Positions 16,504-24,925 of a stretch of DNA of 64,000 bases are shown here, in pieces. Origin of the DNA: Stenotrophomonas maltophilia D457. GTDB lineage: Bacteria; Pseudomonadota; Gammaproteobacteria; Xanthomonadales; Xanthomonadaceae. The notes beneath the pieces were generated by a model. That model searched no databases. It was not told the DNA's origin and was given only the letters and a program-made list of their open reading frames with translations. The stretch is taken from the NCBI RefSeq assembly GCF_000284595.1, contig NC_017671.1, forward strand, positions 777,001-841,000. Direction: 5' to 3'. A program made the position numbers and the translations under genes. Each line of letters opens with the position of its first letter. Positions within the stretch are counted from its first letter, which is position 1.

Positions 16504-17775
16504 ATGCCGCACGGCCTGCCGCGCAAGATCCGTATCGCCTTCATCCTGCAGGCAGTCCTGGCCAGCCTGGGCATCCTGCTCGGTGCCTGGCTGGTTTCGC
16601 TGGTGATCAAGCACAGCCTGGTCGGCGCCGCCCTGCGCGAGGAAGCGGCCTATTACTGGACGCTGCACGAGGCCTCGCCGGTGCAGCCACCGCCCAACAC
16701 CCAGAACATCCGCGGCTACCTGCTGGAAAGCGGGCAGTCGGCGCTGTCGTTGCCGGCCAACCTGCGCAACCTGGAACCCGGTTTCCACGAGCTGCCCAAG
16801 GATGACCAGCTGGTACTGGTCGATGTGCGTCCGGCCGGCCGCCTGTACCTGGTGTTCCTGCGTTCGCGTGCGGAGATGCTGGCGTTCTGGTTCGGCATCG
16901 TGCCGGTGCTGCTGACCCTGTTGGCGGTGTATGGCGCCAGCTGGGTCACCTACCGGGCCTCCAAGCGCCTGGTGTCGCCGGTGAACTGGCTGGCACGGCG
17001 CGTCTCGCGCTGGGACCCGGGCCACCCGGAGGCGGCCGACCTGGAACCGAACAAGCTGCCCGCGGACATGCAGGGCGAGACCCGGCAGCTGGCGGCCGCG
17101 CTGCATTCGCTGGCCAACCGGGTCAGCGCGCACGTGGCCCGCGAGCGCAACTTCACCCGCGATGCGAGCCACGAGCTGCGCACGCCGTTGACCGTCATCC
17201 GCGTGGCCAGCGACATGGCCCTGGGCGATGAAACCCTGCAGCCGCGCCTGCGCCGCAGCCTGCAGCGCATCCAGCGCGCCGGCCGTGACATGGAAGCGGT
17301 GATCGACGCGTTCCTGATCCTGGCCCGCGAGGCCGACGTCGAACCCCAGATCGAGCTGTTCGACGTCAACGACATCGTCCGCTACGAGGTGGACAACGCC
17401 AACGAACTGCTGGGTACGCGTCTGGTGTCAGTGCACCTGCACAGCGAAGGCCCGGTGCAGCTGCACGCGCCGCCGCGGGTGCTGCAGGTGGTGGTCAGCA
17501 ACCTGGTGCGCAACGCCTGCAGCTACACCGACGAAGGGCGTATCGACGTGCACGTGCTCAATGACCGGGTGGTGGTGCGCGACACCGGCATCGGCATGTC
17601 CGCCGAGGCGCTGTCGCGCGCGTTTGAACCCTTCTACCGCGCCGAGCCGAGCCGCCCGCAGGGCACCGGCCTGGGCCTGTCGATCGTGCGCCGGCTGTGC
17701 GACCGCTTCGGCTGGAAGGTCAGCCTGGCCAGCCAGCCGGGCAAGGGCACCGAAGCCACGGTGGTCTTCCGGTAA
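16504..17775 (+). CDS. sensor histidine kinase
   Basis: The 423-residue kinase has TM1 (about residues 12-34), a short periplasmic sensor region (about 35-120), TM2 (about 122-145), and a linker. The catalytic region contains the H-box FTRDASHELRTPLTVI, N-box VVSNLVRNAC, VRDTGIGMS and G-box GTGLGLSIV. It should phosphorylate the upstream OmpR-type regulator. The sensor region shows no recognisable domain, and the signal is unknown. It may be transcribed partly from its own promoter (TATAAT at 16472). Confidence 0.92.
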   Translation: MPHGLPRKIRIAFILQAVLASLGILLGAWLVSLVIKHSLVGAALREEAAYYWTLHEASPVQPPPNTQNIRGYLLESGQSALSLPANLRNLEPGFHELPKDDQLVLVDVRPAGRLYLVFLRSRAEMLAFWFGIVPVLLTLLAVYGASWVTYRASKRLVSPVNWLARRVSRWDPGHPEAADLEPNKLPADMQGETRQLAAALHSLANRVSAHVARERNFTRDASHELRTPLTVIRVASDMALGDETLQPRLRRSLQRIQRAGRDMEAVIDAFLILAREADVEPQIELFDVNDIVRYEVDNANELLGTRLVSVHLHSEGPVQLHAPPRVLQVVVSNLVRNACSYTDEGRIDVHVLNDRVVVRDTGIGMSAEALSRAFEPFYRAEPSRPQGTGLGLSIVRRLCDRFGWKVSLASQPGKGTEATVVFR

Positions 17776-17789
17776 CGCGGCGATCTGCC

Positions 17790-17828
17790 GGGGTCGGATC
17801 CCGTTGCGGCGCAACCGGCTCTGACCCC
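17790..17828. repeat. GGGGTC-headed intergenic hairpin
   Basis: An imperfect inverted repeat starting GGGGTCGGATC and ending CTGACCCC around GTTGC/GCAAC and a 3-nt loop. It belongs to the same family as two hairpins at 62705-62804. Confidence 0.65.
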
Positions 17829-17845
17829 ATCCCGCTGAAATGTCG

Positions 17846-17899
17846 GTAGATCCAGGCCATGCGTGGATGGGGTGCGGTAGCGCCGGGCCATGCCCGACG
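17846..17899 (+). repeat. two tandem SMAG-type REP palindromes
   Basis: Two GTAG-headed palindromes in the same orientation, at 17846-17870 (stem TCCAGGC/GCGTGGA-like) and 17877-17899 (CGCCGGGC/GCCCGACG-like). They are between the kinase and the convergent esterase gene. Confidence 0.7.
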
Positions 17900-17910
17900 T
17901 CCACAGTGCC

Positions 17911-18612
17911 TTAGTTGCAGTTGACCTTCGGCGCCAGCGCCTTGGTCCAGATCGCATAGCCGGCCGGGGTCATGTGCAGCATGTCCTCGCGGAACAGCGT
18001 CGCGTCCGGCTGTCCATCGGCGCCGAGCATCGGCGTGTAGATGTCGGTGAAGCCGGTGTTGGGCAGCCTGGCCAGCGCAGCCTTGATCAGCGCGTTGGCT
18101 TCGTTGATCGCCGGCAGCAGGTGCGCACGCGACGGGCTCGGCTTGATCGACAGGTACTCGACCCTGGTCTTCGGCAGGTCGCGGTGCACGCGCTGCACGA
18201 AGGCGACCACGTCATCTCGCACCTGCATGGCGCTGCGGCCGCTGTTGAGGTCGTTGTCACCGGCGTAGAAGAACACCTTGCACGGCGCATACGGCACCAC
18301 GATCTGGCCGGCATACCAGGTGCTGTCGCGCACTTCCGAACCGCCGAAGCCGCGGTTGAACACCGGCTGGCCGGGGAAGTCGGTGGCCAGGCTCTCCCAG
18401 AAGCGGATCGAGGAGCTGCCGATGAACTCGATGCCACCACGCGGCGGCGGGTTGGCCTGGTCGGCGCTGGCGAAGCGGGCCATGTCGCCGGCCCAGGCCA
18501 CATTGGAGACCTGTTCGGGCACCTGCGGCGGCCTGGCCGGGCTCAGGGCCTGGGCAAGCGGTGCGGCAGTCAGCAGGCCCAGCATCAGCAGGCAGGTACG
18601 GCGACGGGACAT
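17911..18612 (-). CDS. secreted GDSL/SGNH-like esterase
   Basis: The 233-residue protein has a signal peptide (about residues 1-23). SGNH blocks are visible: IEFIGSSSIRFWESL (block I, GSSS), FNRGFGGSE (block II Gly), FYAGDNDL (block III) and EDMLHMTPAGY (block V Asp/His). Proteins of this layout are acyl or acetyl esterases acting in the periplasm or on cell-envelope carbohydrates. The exact substrate is unknown. It stands alone and is convergent with the kinase gene. Confidence 0.85.
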   Translation of the reverse strand: MSRRRTCLLMLGLLTAAPLAQALSPARPPQVPEQVSNVAWAGDMARFASADQANPPPRGGIEFIGSSSIRFWESLATDFPGQPVFNRGFGGSEVRDSTWYAGQIVVPYAPCKVFFYAGDNDLNSGRSAMQVRDDVVAFVQRVHRDLPKTRVEYLSIKPSPSRAHLLPAINEANALIKAALARLPNTGFTDIYTPMLGADGQPDATLFREDMLHMTPAGYAIWTKALAPKVNCN

Positions 18613-18825
18613 CAGGCGCTCCAGCAGGCAAGGGGAGCTCCATCATAGAAGCACGGCCCAGCCCGGTGCTTGCCCCTGGCAGGCCGTTCAGCGGGCCGGT
18701 GCGGGGTGCGGTTGGCGGCCTTGTGGCAAAATGGCGGCCATCTGCCTATTCCTGTGCACCCATGATTTCCTGCCGTGCGTCTGAGCGGTCGCTGCGCCGC
18801 GCCCCTGTTGCTGGATGTTCCACCC

Positions 18826-19221
18826 GTGGCTGATCAGTTCGGCCACATGCCCCGCGGCCCGCGCCGCATCTTCCAGGCCGCCCGCTGGTCCTGGCAGGGC
18901 CTGCGCGCCGCCTGGCTGCACGAGTCCTCGTTCCGGCTGGAGGTATACCTGCTGGTGATGCTGACTCCGGTCGCGATCTGGCTGGGCCAGACCCCGGTCG
19001 AACGCGCGCTGCTGATCGGCTCGATGCTGCTGGTGCTGGCGATGGAGCTTGCCAACTCGGCCATCGAAGCGGTGATCGAACGCTACGGCAGCGAGATCCA
19101 CGAGCTGGCTGGCCGCGCCAAGGACATGGGCTCGGCAGCGGTGTTCGTGCTGATGATGAACGTGCTGCTGTGCTGGGCGCTGGTCGTGGTTCCGCACGCG
19201 CTGGCCGGCAGCTACGGCTGA
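18826..19221 (+). CDS. dgkA: diacylglycerol kinase (undecaprenol/DAG kinase, DgkA)
   Basis: The 131-residue integral membrane kinase has three predicted helices and the DgkA catalytic region ELANSAIEAVIERYGSE followed by HELAGRAKDMGSAAV. It recycles diacylglycerol produced during osmoregulated glucan or LPS modification to phosphatidic acid. The GTG at 18826 gives MADQFGHMPRG and aligns best with the E. coli protein. A GTG further upstream (18775) and an ATG at 18847 are alternatives. The TerC gene follows after 33 nt on the same strand. Confidence 0.92.
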   Translation: MADQFGHMPRGPRRIFQAARWSWQGLRAAWLHESSFRLEVYLLVMLTPVAIWLGQTPVERALLIGSMLLVLAMELANSAIEAVIERYGSEIHELAGRAKDMGSAAVFVLMMNVLLCWALVVVPHALAGSYG

Positions 19222-19254
19222 AACCCCATTCCCCCACTGCCTTGAAGAGTTTCC

Positions 19255-20004
19255 ATGTCCTTTGAGTTCCTCGCCGACCCCAATGCCTGGGTGACCCTGT
19301 TCACGCTCAGCGCGCTGGAAATCGTGCTCGGCATCGACAACCTGGTGTTCATTTCCATCGCGGTCAGCAAGCTGCCGGAAGAGCGTCGTCCGTTCGCACG
19401 CAAGCTGGGCATCGCGGTGGCCTGCATCACCCGCATCGGCCTGCTGGTCTCGCTGGCCTACCTGGCGCACATGGCGGCCAACCTGTTCACCGTGGCCGGC
19501 ATGGGCATTTCCATCCGCGACCTGGTACTGATCGTTGGTGGCCTGTTCCTGATCATCAAGGGCTGCATGGAGATCAAGGAACTGATCAGCGGTGGCGAGG
19601 ACGAAGACCCCAGCACCACCAAGGCCTCGGCCGTGTTCGGCTACGTGATCGCCCAGATCGCGGTGATCGACATCGTGTTCTCGCTCGACTCGGTGATCAC
19701 CGCCGTGGGCATCGCCGACCACATCCCGGTGATGGTGGCGGCCATCCTGCTGTCGGTGCTGGTGATGCTGCTGGCCGCCAACCCGCTGGGCCGCTTCATC
19801 GACGCCAACCCGACCGTGAAGATGCTGGCCCTGGCCTTCATCCTGATGATCGGTGCGGTGCTGATCCTGGACGGCCTGGACGTGCACGTGCCCAAGCCCT
19901 ACATCTACGCCGCGATGGGCTTCTCGGTGCTGGTGGAGTGGCTGAACCTGCTGATGCGCCGCCGCGCCCGCGAACACAACGTGCCGGGCGCCGGCAACTG
20001 GTAA
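19255..20004 (+). CDS. TerC-family membrane protein
   Basis: The 249-residue protein has about seven membrane segments and the TerC signatures LEIVLGIDNLVFI (near residue 22) and VIDIVFSLDSVITAVGI (near 140), each with conserved acidic residues in the membrane. TerC/Alx proteins are linked to metal (manganese) efflux and metal loading of secreted enzymes. Which applies here is unknown. It is 33 nt downstream of dgkA and followed by a terminator hairpin. A riboswitch was not seen. Confidence 0.88.
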   Translation: MSFEFLADPNAWVTLFTLSALEIVLGIDNLVFISIAVSKLPEERRPFARKLGIAVACITRIGLLVSLAYLAHMAANLFTVAGMGISIRDLVLIVGGLFLIIKGCMEIKELISGGEDEDPSTTKASAVFGYVIAQIAVIDIVFSLDSVITAVGIADHIPVMVAAILLSVLVMLLAANPLGRFIDANPTVKMLALAFILMIGAVLILDGLDVHVPKPYIYAAMGFSVLVEWLNLLMRRRAREHNVPGAGNW

Positions 20005-20030
20005 GCGCGCCATTGGCACGTGTGTCACCC

Positions 20031-20057
20031 AGAACCCCCGGCCTGGCCGGGGGTTCT
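20031..20057 (+). terminator. terminator hairpin after the TerC gene
   Basis: A perfect inverted repeat of 13-nt arms around a single base (AGAACCCCCGGCC and its complement) lies 27 nt after the stop codon. Only a short T-containing stretch follows. Confidence 0.75.
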
Positions 20058-20232
20058 GCGTTGTGGGGCGCGGCTCTACAACGAACGGCGCTGCGGTTTT
20101 TGCACTTGCGGCGGCGTTCCGGCCTCCACTTGTGAATCAGGATCAACAGTGTTTTCCCGGGCCGAGGCTTAATCCGGCGCAGCAAAGCGCGCAGGCTACG
20201 CACTCCCGATTCCCGCCCCCCAGGAAACCCCC

Positions 20233-21393
20233 ATGAATTCCAGAGCCGCCTTGCTGGCGCTTGCCGTTGGCGCCTTCGCCATTGGAACCACCGAATTTGC
20301 CCCGATGGGCCTGTTGCCGGTCATCGCCGACGGCGTGGGCGTTGGCATCCCCACCGCCGGCATGCTGATCACCGCCTACGCCGTGGGCGTGATGCTGGGC
20401 GCGCCGGTGATGACCCTGCTGATGGGCCGTTTCGGCAAGCGCACCGCGCTGATGCTGCTGATGTCCATCTTCGTGGTCGGCAACCTGCTGTCCGCGCTGG
20501 CGCCGAACTACGGGCTGCTGCTGCTGTCGCGCCTGGTCACCAGCCTCAACCACGGCGCCTTCTTCGGCATCGGTGCGGTGGTCGCCGCCAGCCTGGTGCC
20601 GAAGGAAAAGCAGGCTGCCGCCGTGGCCACCATGTTCATGGGCCTGACCATCGCCAACATCGGCGGCGTGCCGCTGGCGACCTGGGTCGGCCAGCAGCTG
20701 GGCTGGCGCCTGTCCTTCGCCGGTACTGCGGCGCTGGGCCTGATCGCAATCACCGCGCTGGGCTTCGCGCTGCCGGCATCTGCACCGGGGCCGCGCCCGG
20801 ACGTGCGCCGCGAACTGAAGGCGATCCTGCAGCCGCCGGTGCTGCTGGCGATGGCCACCACCGTGCTCGGCGCCGGTGCCATGTTCACCCTCTATACCTA
20901 CGTCGCACCGGTGCTGACCGAATTGACCGGCGCCTCCAATACCTTCATCGCGATCTCGCTGGCGCTGATCGGCATCGGCTTCACCCTCGGCAACGGCATC
21001 GGTGGGCGCATGGCCGACTGGTCGCTGGATGGCGCCACACGGATCCTGCTGGCCGTCCTGGCGGTGCTGATGTTCGTGCTGCCGCTGGCCTTCATGAGCC
21101 ACGCCACCGCCGCCCTCGGTGTGCTGCTGTTCGGCGCGGCGACCTTCGCCCTCGTACCGCCGCTGCAGATCCGGGTGATGCAGGCGGCCAGCGAGGCGCC
21201 GGGCCTGGCGTCGTCGATCAACGTCGGTGCGTTCAACCTGGGCAATGCGGTGGGTGCGGCGCTGGGCGGTGCGGTGATCAGCTCGGGCCTGGGCTATGCC
21301 GCGATTCCGGTGGCCGGTGGCCTGCTGGCGGCATCGGGCCTGCTGCTGGCGTGGCTGGGGCGTCCCCGCACTGCGGTGGCTGAGGCCTGCTGA
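20233..21393 (+). CDS. MFS drug/metabolite efflux transporter (DHA1, 12 TM)
   Basis: The 386-residue protein begins with IGTTEFAPMGLLPVIADGVGV, the hallmark of the AraJ/YdhP/NepI branch. It also has the A-motif GAPVMTLLMGRFGKR between helices 2 and 3. Twelve helices are predicted. It probably exports sugars, purine derivatives or drugs; the substrate is unknown. The gene stands alone, with its own 5' region after the TerC terminator and two long structured repeats downstream. Confidence 0.88.
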   Translation: MNSRAALLALAVGAFAIGTTEFAPMGLLPVIADGVGVGIPTAGMLITAYAVGVMLGAPVMTLLMGRFGKRTALMLLMSIFVVGNLLSALAPNYGLLLLSRLVTSLNHGAFFGIGAVVAASLVPKEKQAAAVATMFMGLTIANIGGVPLATWVGQQLGWRLSFAGTAALGLIAITALGFALPASAPGPRPDVRRELKAILQPPVLLAMATTVLGAGAMFTLYTYVAPVLTELTGASNTFIAISLALIGIGFTLGNGIGGRMADWSLDGATRILLAVLAVLMFVLPLAFMSHATAALGVLLFGAATFALVPPLQIRVMQAASEAPGLASSINVGAFNLGNAVGAALGGAVISSGLGYAAIPVAGGLLAASGLLLAWLGRPRTAVAEAC

Positions 21394-21435
21394 GGGGAGA
21401 GGGTTTACGGCAGGGCTTGCAGCCCTGCACCCGCC

Positions 21436-21452
21436 GAATCAACGTCAACGTC
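21436..21452 (+). repeat. hexamer microsatellite beside hairpin A
   Basis: About three copies of a CAACGT-type hexamer. A similarly placed CAAAGC-type hexamer tract lies beside hairpin C, so it may be part of the larger repeat element. Confidence 0.55.
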
Positions 21453-21480
21453 AACGGCAAAAGCCTGCATTCCGTGGGTT

Positions 21481-21582
21481 GGCGGGGTGGGTCCGGTTGA
21501 GGGGGACGCTGCAAGTACGTCCATGTAAGCTCGGTCGCCGCATCCACGCGGCTCACGCCCCCTCAACCGGACCCACCCCGCC
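21481..21582 (-). repeat. variable-arm hairpin, copy A (reverse orientation)
   Basis: A perfect 25-bp inverted repeat (21481-21505 with 21558-21582) surrounds a 52-nt core (21506-21557). Read on the minus strand, the core begins CGTGAGC and ends CAGCGT and aligns without gaps to the cores of copies B, C and D. An inner hairpin (21537-21552, GCCGC/GCGGC on the plus strand) encloses the loop GTGGAT as read on the minus strand. The arm is followed by TTCGACAG, a box shared with the other copies. The family is not one I recognise. Confidence 0.85.
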
Positions 21583-21625
21583 TTCGACAGATTCCCGCGA
21601 TCTGTCGTAACGGCGTTCCGCTCTG

Positions 21626-21650
21626 GTAGGTGTCGACCTTGGTCGACACG
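21626..21650 (+). repeat. SMAG-type REP palindrome between hairpins A and B
   Basis: GTAG head followed by a GTGTCGACC/GGTCGACAC stem. It sits in the 141-nt spacer between the two long hairpins. Confidence 0.7.
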
Positions 21651-21723
21651 AATGCCTGAAGAACCGGCTTTTGCTTTTCATTTTTTCTTTTGATCCTCCC
21701 GCGGTGCGCAGGAAATTGTCCGT

Positions 21724-21827
21724 GGCCGGGAGGGTGGGTTGGCTGGGGGCGTGAGCGCCATGGATGGCGCGACCGAGCCTACATGGACGTATTCACGGCG
21801 TCCCCCAGCCAACCCACCCTCCCGGCC
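21724..21827 (+). repeat. variable-arm hairpin, copy B (forward orientation)
   Basis: A perfect 26-bp inverted repeat (21724-21749 with 21802-21827) surrounds a 52-nt core (21750-21801) that begins CGTGAGC and ends CACGGCGT. The inner hairpin at 21755-21770 is GCGCC-ATGGAT-GGCGC. The arm sequence differs from copy A apart from G-richness at the outer end, yet pairs perfectly within itself. It is preceded by the shared box (GGAAATTGTC) and a pyrimidine-rich tract, and ends 109 nt before lemA. Confidence 0.85.
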
Positions 21828-21936
21828 AACCCCGATATCCAGCAAACACAGCACCGCGGAGGGGGCGGTGCCCGATGGCCGGTCTTTCACCCGAACCGTG
21901 GCATGCTCGGTGCCCAGTCCACCCGGAACCTCCGCC

Positions 21937-22557
21937 ATGCGCCTGTTCACCCGTGTCCTGCCCCTGATGCTGCTGGCCTCCCTGCTCTCCGGCTGCGGCT
22001 ACAACGCCATCCAGCAGAAGGATGAGGCGGTCAAGGCCAGCTGGTCCGAAGTGCTCAACCAGTACAAGCGCCGCGCCGATCTGGTGCCCAACCTGGTGCA
22101 GACGGTGAAGGGTTTTGCCAGCCAGGAAGAGCGCGTGCTGACCGAAGTCACCAACGCCCGTTCGCGCGTCGGCGAGATCAACGTCAACGCCGACGACGAA
22201 GCCTCGCTCAAGCAGTTCCAGCAGGCCCAGGGTGAACTCGGCAGCGCACTGTCGCGGCTGCTGGTGGTCACCGAGAACTACCCGGTGCTGAAGTCCGACC
22301 AGAACTTCCGCGACCTGCAGGCCCAGCTGGAAGGCACCGAAAACCGCATCACGGTTGCGCGCGGCCGCTACATCCAGCAGGTGCAGGACTACAACACCTA
22401 CATCCGTTCGTTCCCCCAGGTGATCACCGCCAAGATCTTCGGCTACAAGACCAAGCCGAACTTCACGGTGGACAACGAAGCGCAGATTTCCAACGCGCCA
22501 GCGGTCGATTTCGGCAACGCGCCGCAGCAGCAGCCGGCGCCGCAGCCGGGTCACTGA
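21937..22557 (+). CDS. lemA: LemA family lipoprotein
   Basis: The 206-residue protein has a lipoprotein signal peptide with lipobox LLSG-C at residues 16-20. The LemA helical-bundle core follows (KRRADLVPNLVQTVKGFA, then ENYPVLKSDQNFRDLQAQLE). The C-terminal tail is low-complexity (QQQPAPQPG). LemA proteins are envelope proteins of unclear function, usually encoded with TPM-domain partners as here. The ATG at 21937 gives a proper signal peptide; longer in-frame readings run through the hairpin repeat upstream. Confidence 0.92.
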   Translation: MRLFTRVLPLMLLASLLSGCGYNAIQQKDEAVKASWSEVLNQYKRRADLVPNLVQTVKGFASQEERVLTEVTNARSRVGEINVNADDEASLKQFQQAQGELGSALSRLLVVTENYPVLKSDQNFRDLQAQLEGTENRITVARGRYIQQVQDYNTYIRSFPQVITAKIFGYKTKPNFTVDNEAQISNAPAVDFGNAPQQQPAPQPGH

Positions 22558-22560
22558 CCG

Positions 22561-23448
22561 ATGCGCCTGGCCACTGCGCTGCTGGCCCTGCTGCTGTGGC
22601 TGCCGTTGGCAACGCAGGCACAGCCGCTGGCGCCGATTCCTGCGCTGGACTCGCCGGTGGTCGATACCACCGGCACGCTGGACGCCGCGCAGAAGCAGGC
22701 GCTGGTGCAGCAGGCGATCGAGCTGCAGCAGCGCAAGGGCAGCCAGCTGCAGGTGCTGGTGGTGCCCACCACCCAGCCGGAGGACATCGCGCAGTACACC
22801 ACGCGGGTCTTCGATCAATGGCAGATCGGGCGCAAGGGCGTGGATGACGGCGTGCTGCTGGTGGTGGCCAAGGATGACCGGCGCGTGCGCATCGAGCCGG
22901 GCTACGGCCTTGAAGGCGCGATTCCCGATGCCATCGCCAACCGGGTGATCCAGGAATACCTGGTCCCGCGCTTCCGCAGCGGCGACTATGCCGGCGGCAT
23001 CACCGATGCCATGGCGGTGCTGGTCAAGCTGATCGACGGCGAACCGCTGCCGGCACCGGTCAGCGGCCATCGCGGGCGCGAGCCCGGTGGTGGTGGCGAT
23101 ACCTGGTTCCTGGCGCTGTTCATCGGCGTGTTCGCTGGCAGCATCCTGCGCGGGGTCTTCTCGCGCGTGCCGCGTCCGCTGCGCGGCCTGCTCGGCGGCG
23201 CGGGTGCGGCGCTGGCAGCATTCCTGTTCACCTCCACGCTGCTGGCCAGTGGCCTAGCCGGCGTGGTCGGCCTGATCGTGGCGATGCTGTCCGGCCACCC
23301 GGGCCGCTTTGCCGGCGGTGGCGGTTGGGGCGGTGGCAGCTGGGGTGGCGGAGGCGGTTTCGGCGGGGGCGGTGGATTCGGTGGTGGTGGTGGCTGGGGC
23401 GGTGGCGGCGGCCGTTCCGGTGGCGGTGGCGCTTCGGGAGGCTGGTGA
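22561..23448 (+). CDS. YgcG-like TPM-domain membrane protein with Gly-rich tail
   Basis: The 295-residue protein has a signal peptide (about residues 1-20) and a periplasmic TPM (TLP18.3/Psb32/MOLO-1) domain (about 30-160) with VVDTTGTLDAAQKQAL, GVDDGVLLVVAKDDRRVRIE and GLEGAIPD. Two membrane helices (about 180-245) and a tail of almost pure Gly/Trp/Phe repeats (about 250-295) complete it. It starts 3 nt after lemA and overlaps the next gene, so the three form one operon. The role is unknown; a link to envelope homeostasis or phosphatase-like activity is only suggested by the family. Confidence 0.88.
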   Translation: MRLATALLALLLWLPLATQAQPLAPIPALDSPVVDTTGTLDAAQKQALVQQAIELQQRKGSQLQVLVVPTTQPEDIAQYTTRVFDQWQIGRKGVDDGVLLVVAKDDRRVRIEPGYGLEGAIPDAIANRVIQEYLVPRFRSGDYAGGITDAMAVLVKLIDGEPLPAPVSGHRGREPGGGGDTWFLALFIGVFAGSILRGVFSRVPRPLRGLLGGAGAALAAFLFTSTLLASGLAGVVGLIVAMLSGHPGRFAGGGGWGGGSWGGGGGFGGGGGFGGGGGWGGGGGRSGGGGASGGW

Positions 23449-23942
23449 TGATCCAACGTCTGTTCCGCCATGTATTCTCGCCCTCGGTGCGGCGTGCGTT
23501 CCCACCTGCCACATTGCAGGCGATCACCGGGGCCATCGCGGCCGGTGAGCAGCGCCACGGCGGGCAGGTGATGTTCGCGGTGGAAGCGGACCTGCCGCTG
23601 GGTGCGCTGTGGCACAGGGTGACCCCGCGCCAGGCCGCCGAGCATGCCTTTGCGCGCCTGCGAACCTGGGATACCGCCCACAACAACGGCGTACTGATCT
23701 ACCTGCTGCTGGCCGATCACGCGATCGAGATCGTTGCCGACCGTGGCCTGCACGGCCGGGTCAGCCCGGCGCAGTGGCAGCGGGTCTGCACCCACCTGCG
23801 CGAGGGCCTGCGCGGCGCCCATCCGGTCGAGGCATTGCAGGATGCCATCGACGAGGTCTCCAGCCTGATCGAAGGGCACTTTCCGGCCTCGATGCGGTCC
23901 GAGCATGACGCGTTGCCTGACGCGCCCCAGATCCTGGACTGA
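23448..23942 (+). CDS. second TPM-domain protein, soluble
   Basis: The 164-residue protein contains a single TPM domain ([20 protein letters not shown], later [20 protein letters not shown] and HGRVSPAQW) without signal peptide or membrane helix. The ATG overlaps the stop codon of the preceding TPM gene (TGATG), giving translational coupling. Together with LemA and the membrane TPM protein it completes a three-gene envelope-associated operon common in proteobacteria. The function is not established. Confidence 0.85.
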   Translation: MIQRLFRHVFSPSVRRAFPPATLQAITGAIAAGEQRHGGQVMFAVEADLPLGALWHRVTPRQAAEHAFARLRTWDTAHNNGVLIYLLLADHAIEIVADRGLHGRVSPAQWQRVCTHLREGLRGAHPVEALQDAIDEVSSLIEGHFPASMRSEHDALPDAPQILD

Positions 23943-24005
23943 ACCCTGATCTGCGGCGTGGTCCTCCGCCCGTGCCGGCCCCGGCCCCGGGCGGGGCAGG
24001 GACGC

Positions 24006-24011
24006 TAAAAT
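24006..24011 (+). promoter_or_regulatory. putative -10 element of lgt
   Basis: TAAAAT lies 27 nt before the lgt start codon, in a GC-rich background. No convincing -35 element is seen. Confidence 0.35.
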
Positions 24012-24037
24012 ACCCGTACTCCCGCCAGGCGTTTTCC

Positions 24038-24925
24038 ATGATCTATTTCCACGACATCGACCCCATCGCCCTTTCGCTGGGGCCGATCAAGGTGCACTGG
24101 TACGGCATCATGTACCTGCTCGGCTTCACCGCAGCGTGGCTGCTGGGCCGCACGCGCATTGCCGCGGGGCGCCTGCCGGGCGTCGATGCCAACGGCTTCT
24201 CCGACCTGCTGTTCTACGCCATGCTCGGCGTGGTGCTGGGCGGGCGCATCGGCTACATGCTGTTCTACGCGCTGGGCGATTTCCTGCACAACCCGCTGCT
24301 GCTGTTCAAGGTGTGGGACGGCGGCATGAGCTTCCACGGTGGCCTGCTCGGCGTGCTGGGCGCCTGCTGGTGGTGGTCGCGCAAGCACAAGCTGCATTTC
24401 TTCGACACCATGGATTTCATGGCGCCGCTGGTGCCACTGGGCCTGGGCTTCGGCCGCATCGGCAACTTCATCGGCGCCGAGCTGTGGGGCAAGTACACCG
24501 ACGGGACCTGGGGCGTGGTGTTCCCGTCCGGCCTGCCGGCCCCGCTGAACCAGCTCGACCACGCGACGCTGCAGGCGCAGTTCGCCACCGGCGCATTGAA
24601 CCCGTACGCCCGCCATCCGTCGCAGCTGTATGAAGCGTTCCTGGAAGGCCTGGTGATGTTCGTGGTGCTGTGGGCGGTGTCGGCCAAGCCGCGCCACCGC
24701 TACCTGGTGGGTGGCCTGTTCGCGTTGATGTACGGCCTGTTCCGCTTCGCGGTGGAGTTCGTGCGCATGCCGGACAACGGCGTCTACGTGGCCTTCGACT
24801 GGCTGACCCGTGGCCAGATCCTCAGCCTGCCGCTGATCGCCTTCGGCCTGGTGCTGCTGGTGATGTCGCGCCGCGCGCCGGTATTGCAGCCGCAGTTGCC
24901 GGTGGCTGCCGAGGGCAAGGCATGA
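24038..24925 (+). CDS. lgt: prolipoprotein diacylglyceryl transferase
   Basis: The 295-residue inner-membrane enzyme transfers diacylglyceryl from phosphatidylglycerol to the lipobox cysteine of prolipoproteins. Seven helices and the Lgt signature [17 protein letters not shown] (essential Arg, Asn, Glu) are present. The early [11 protein letters not shown] and [11 protein letters not shown] segments carry the catalytic-site residues. It overlaps thyA by ATGA, as part of an lgt-thyA-folA unit. Confidence 0.96.
   Translation: MIYFHDIDPIALSLGPIKVHWYGIMYLLGFTAAWLLGRTRIAAGRLPGVDANGFSDLLFYAMLGVVLGGRIGYMLFYALGDFLHNPLLLFKVWDGGMSFHGGLLGVLGACWWWSRKHKLHFFDTMDFMAPLVPLGLGFGRIGNFIGAELWGKYTDGTWGVVFPSGLPAPLNQLDHATLQAQFATGALNPYARHPSQLYEAFLEGLVMFVVLWAVSAKPRHRYLVGGLFALMYGLFRFAVEFVRMPDNGVYVAFDWLTRGQILSLPLIAFGLVLLVMSRRAPVLQPQLPVAAEGKA

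Noticed and set aside
15636-17775. Assignment of the two-component pair to a named iron or metal system (VgrRS/ColRS)
   Set aside because: The sensor region has no clear ExxE motif and the receiver does not closely resemble ColR, so no name is given.
21481-21582. Integron attC site
   Set aside because: Palindromic with variable arms like attC, but the required end boxes (RYYYAAC and GTTRRRY) are missing and the stem is fully paired.
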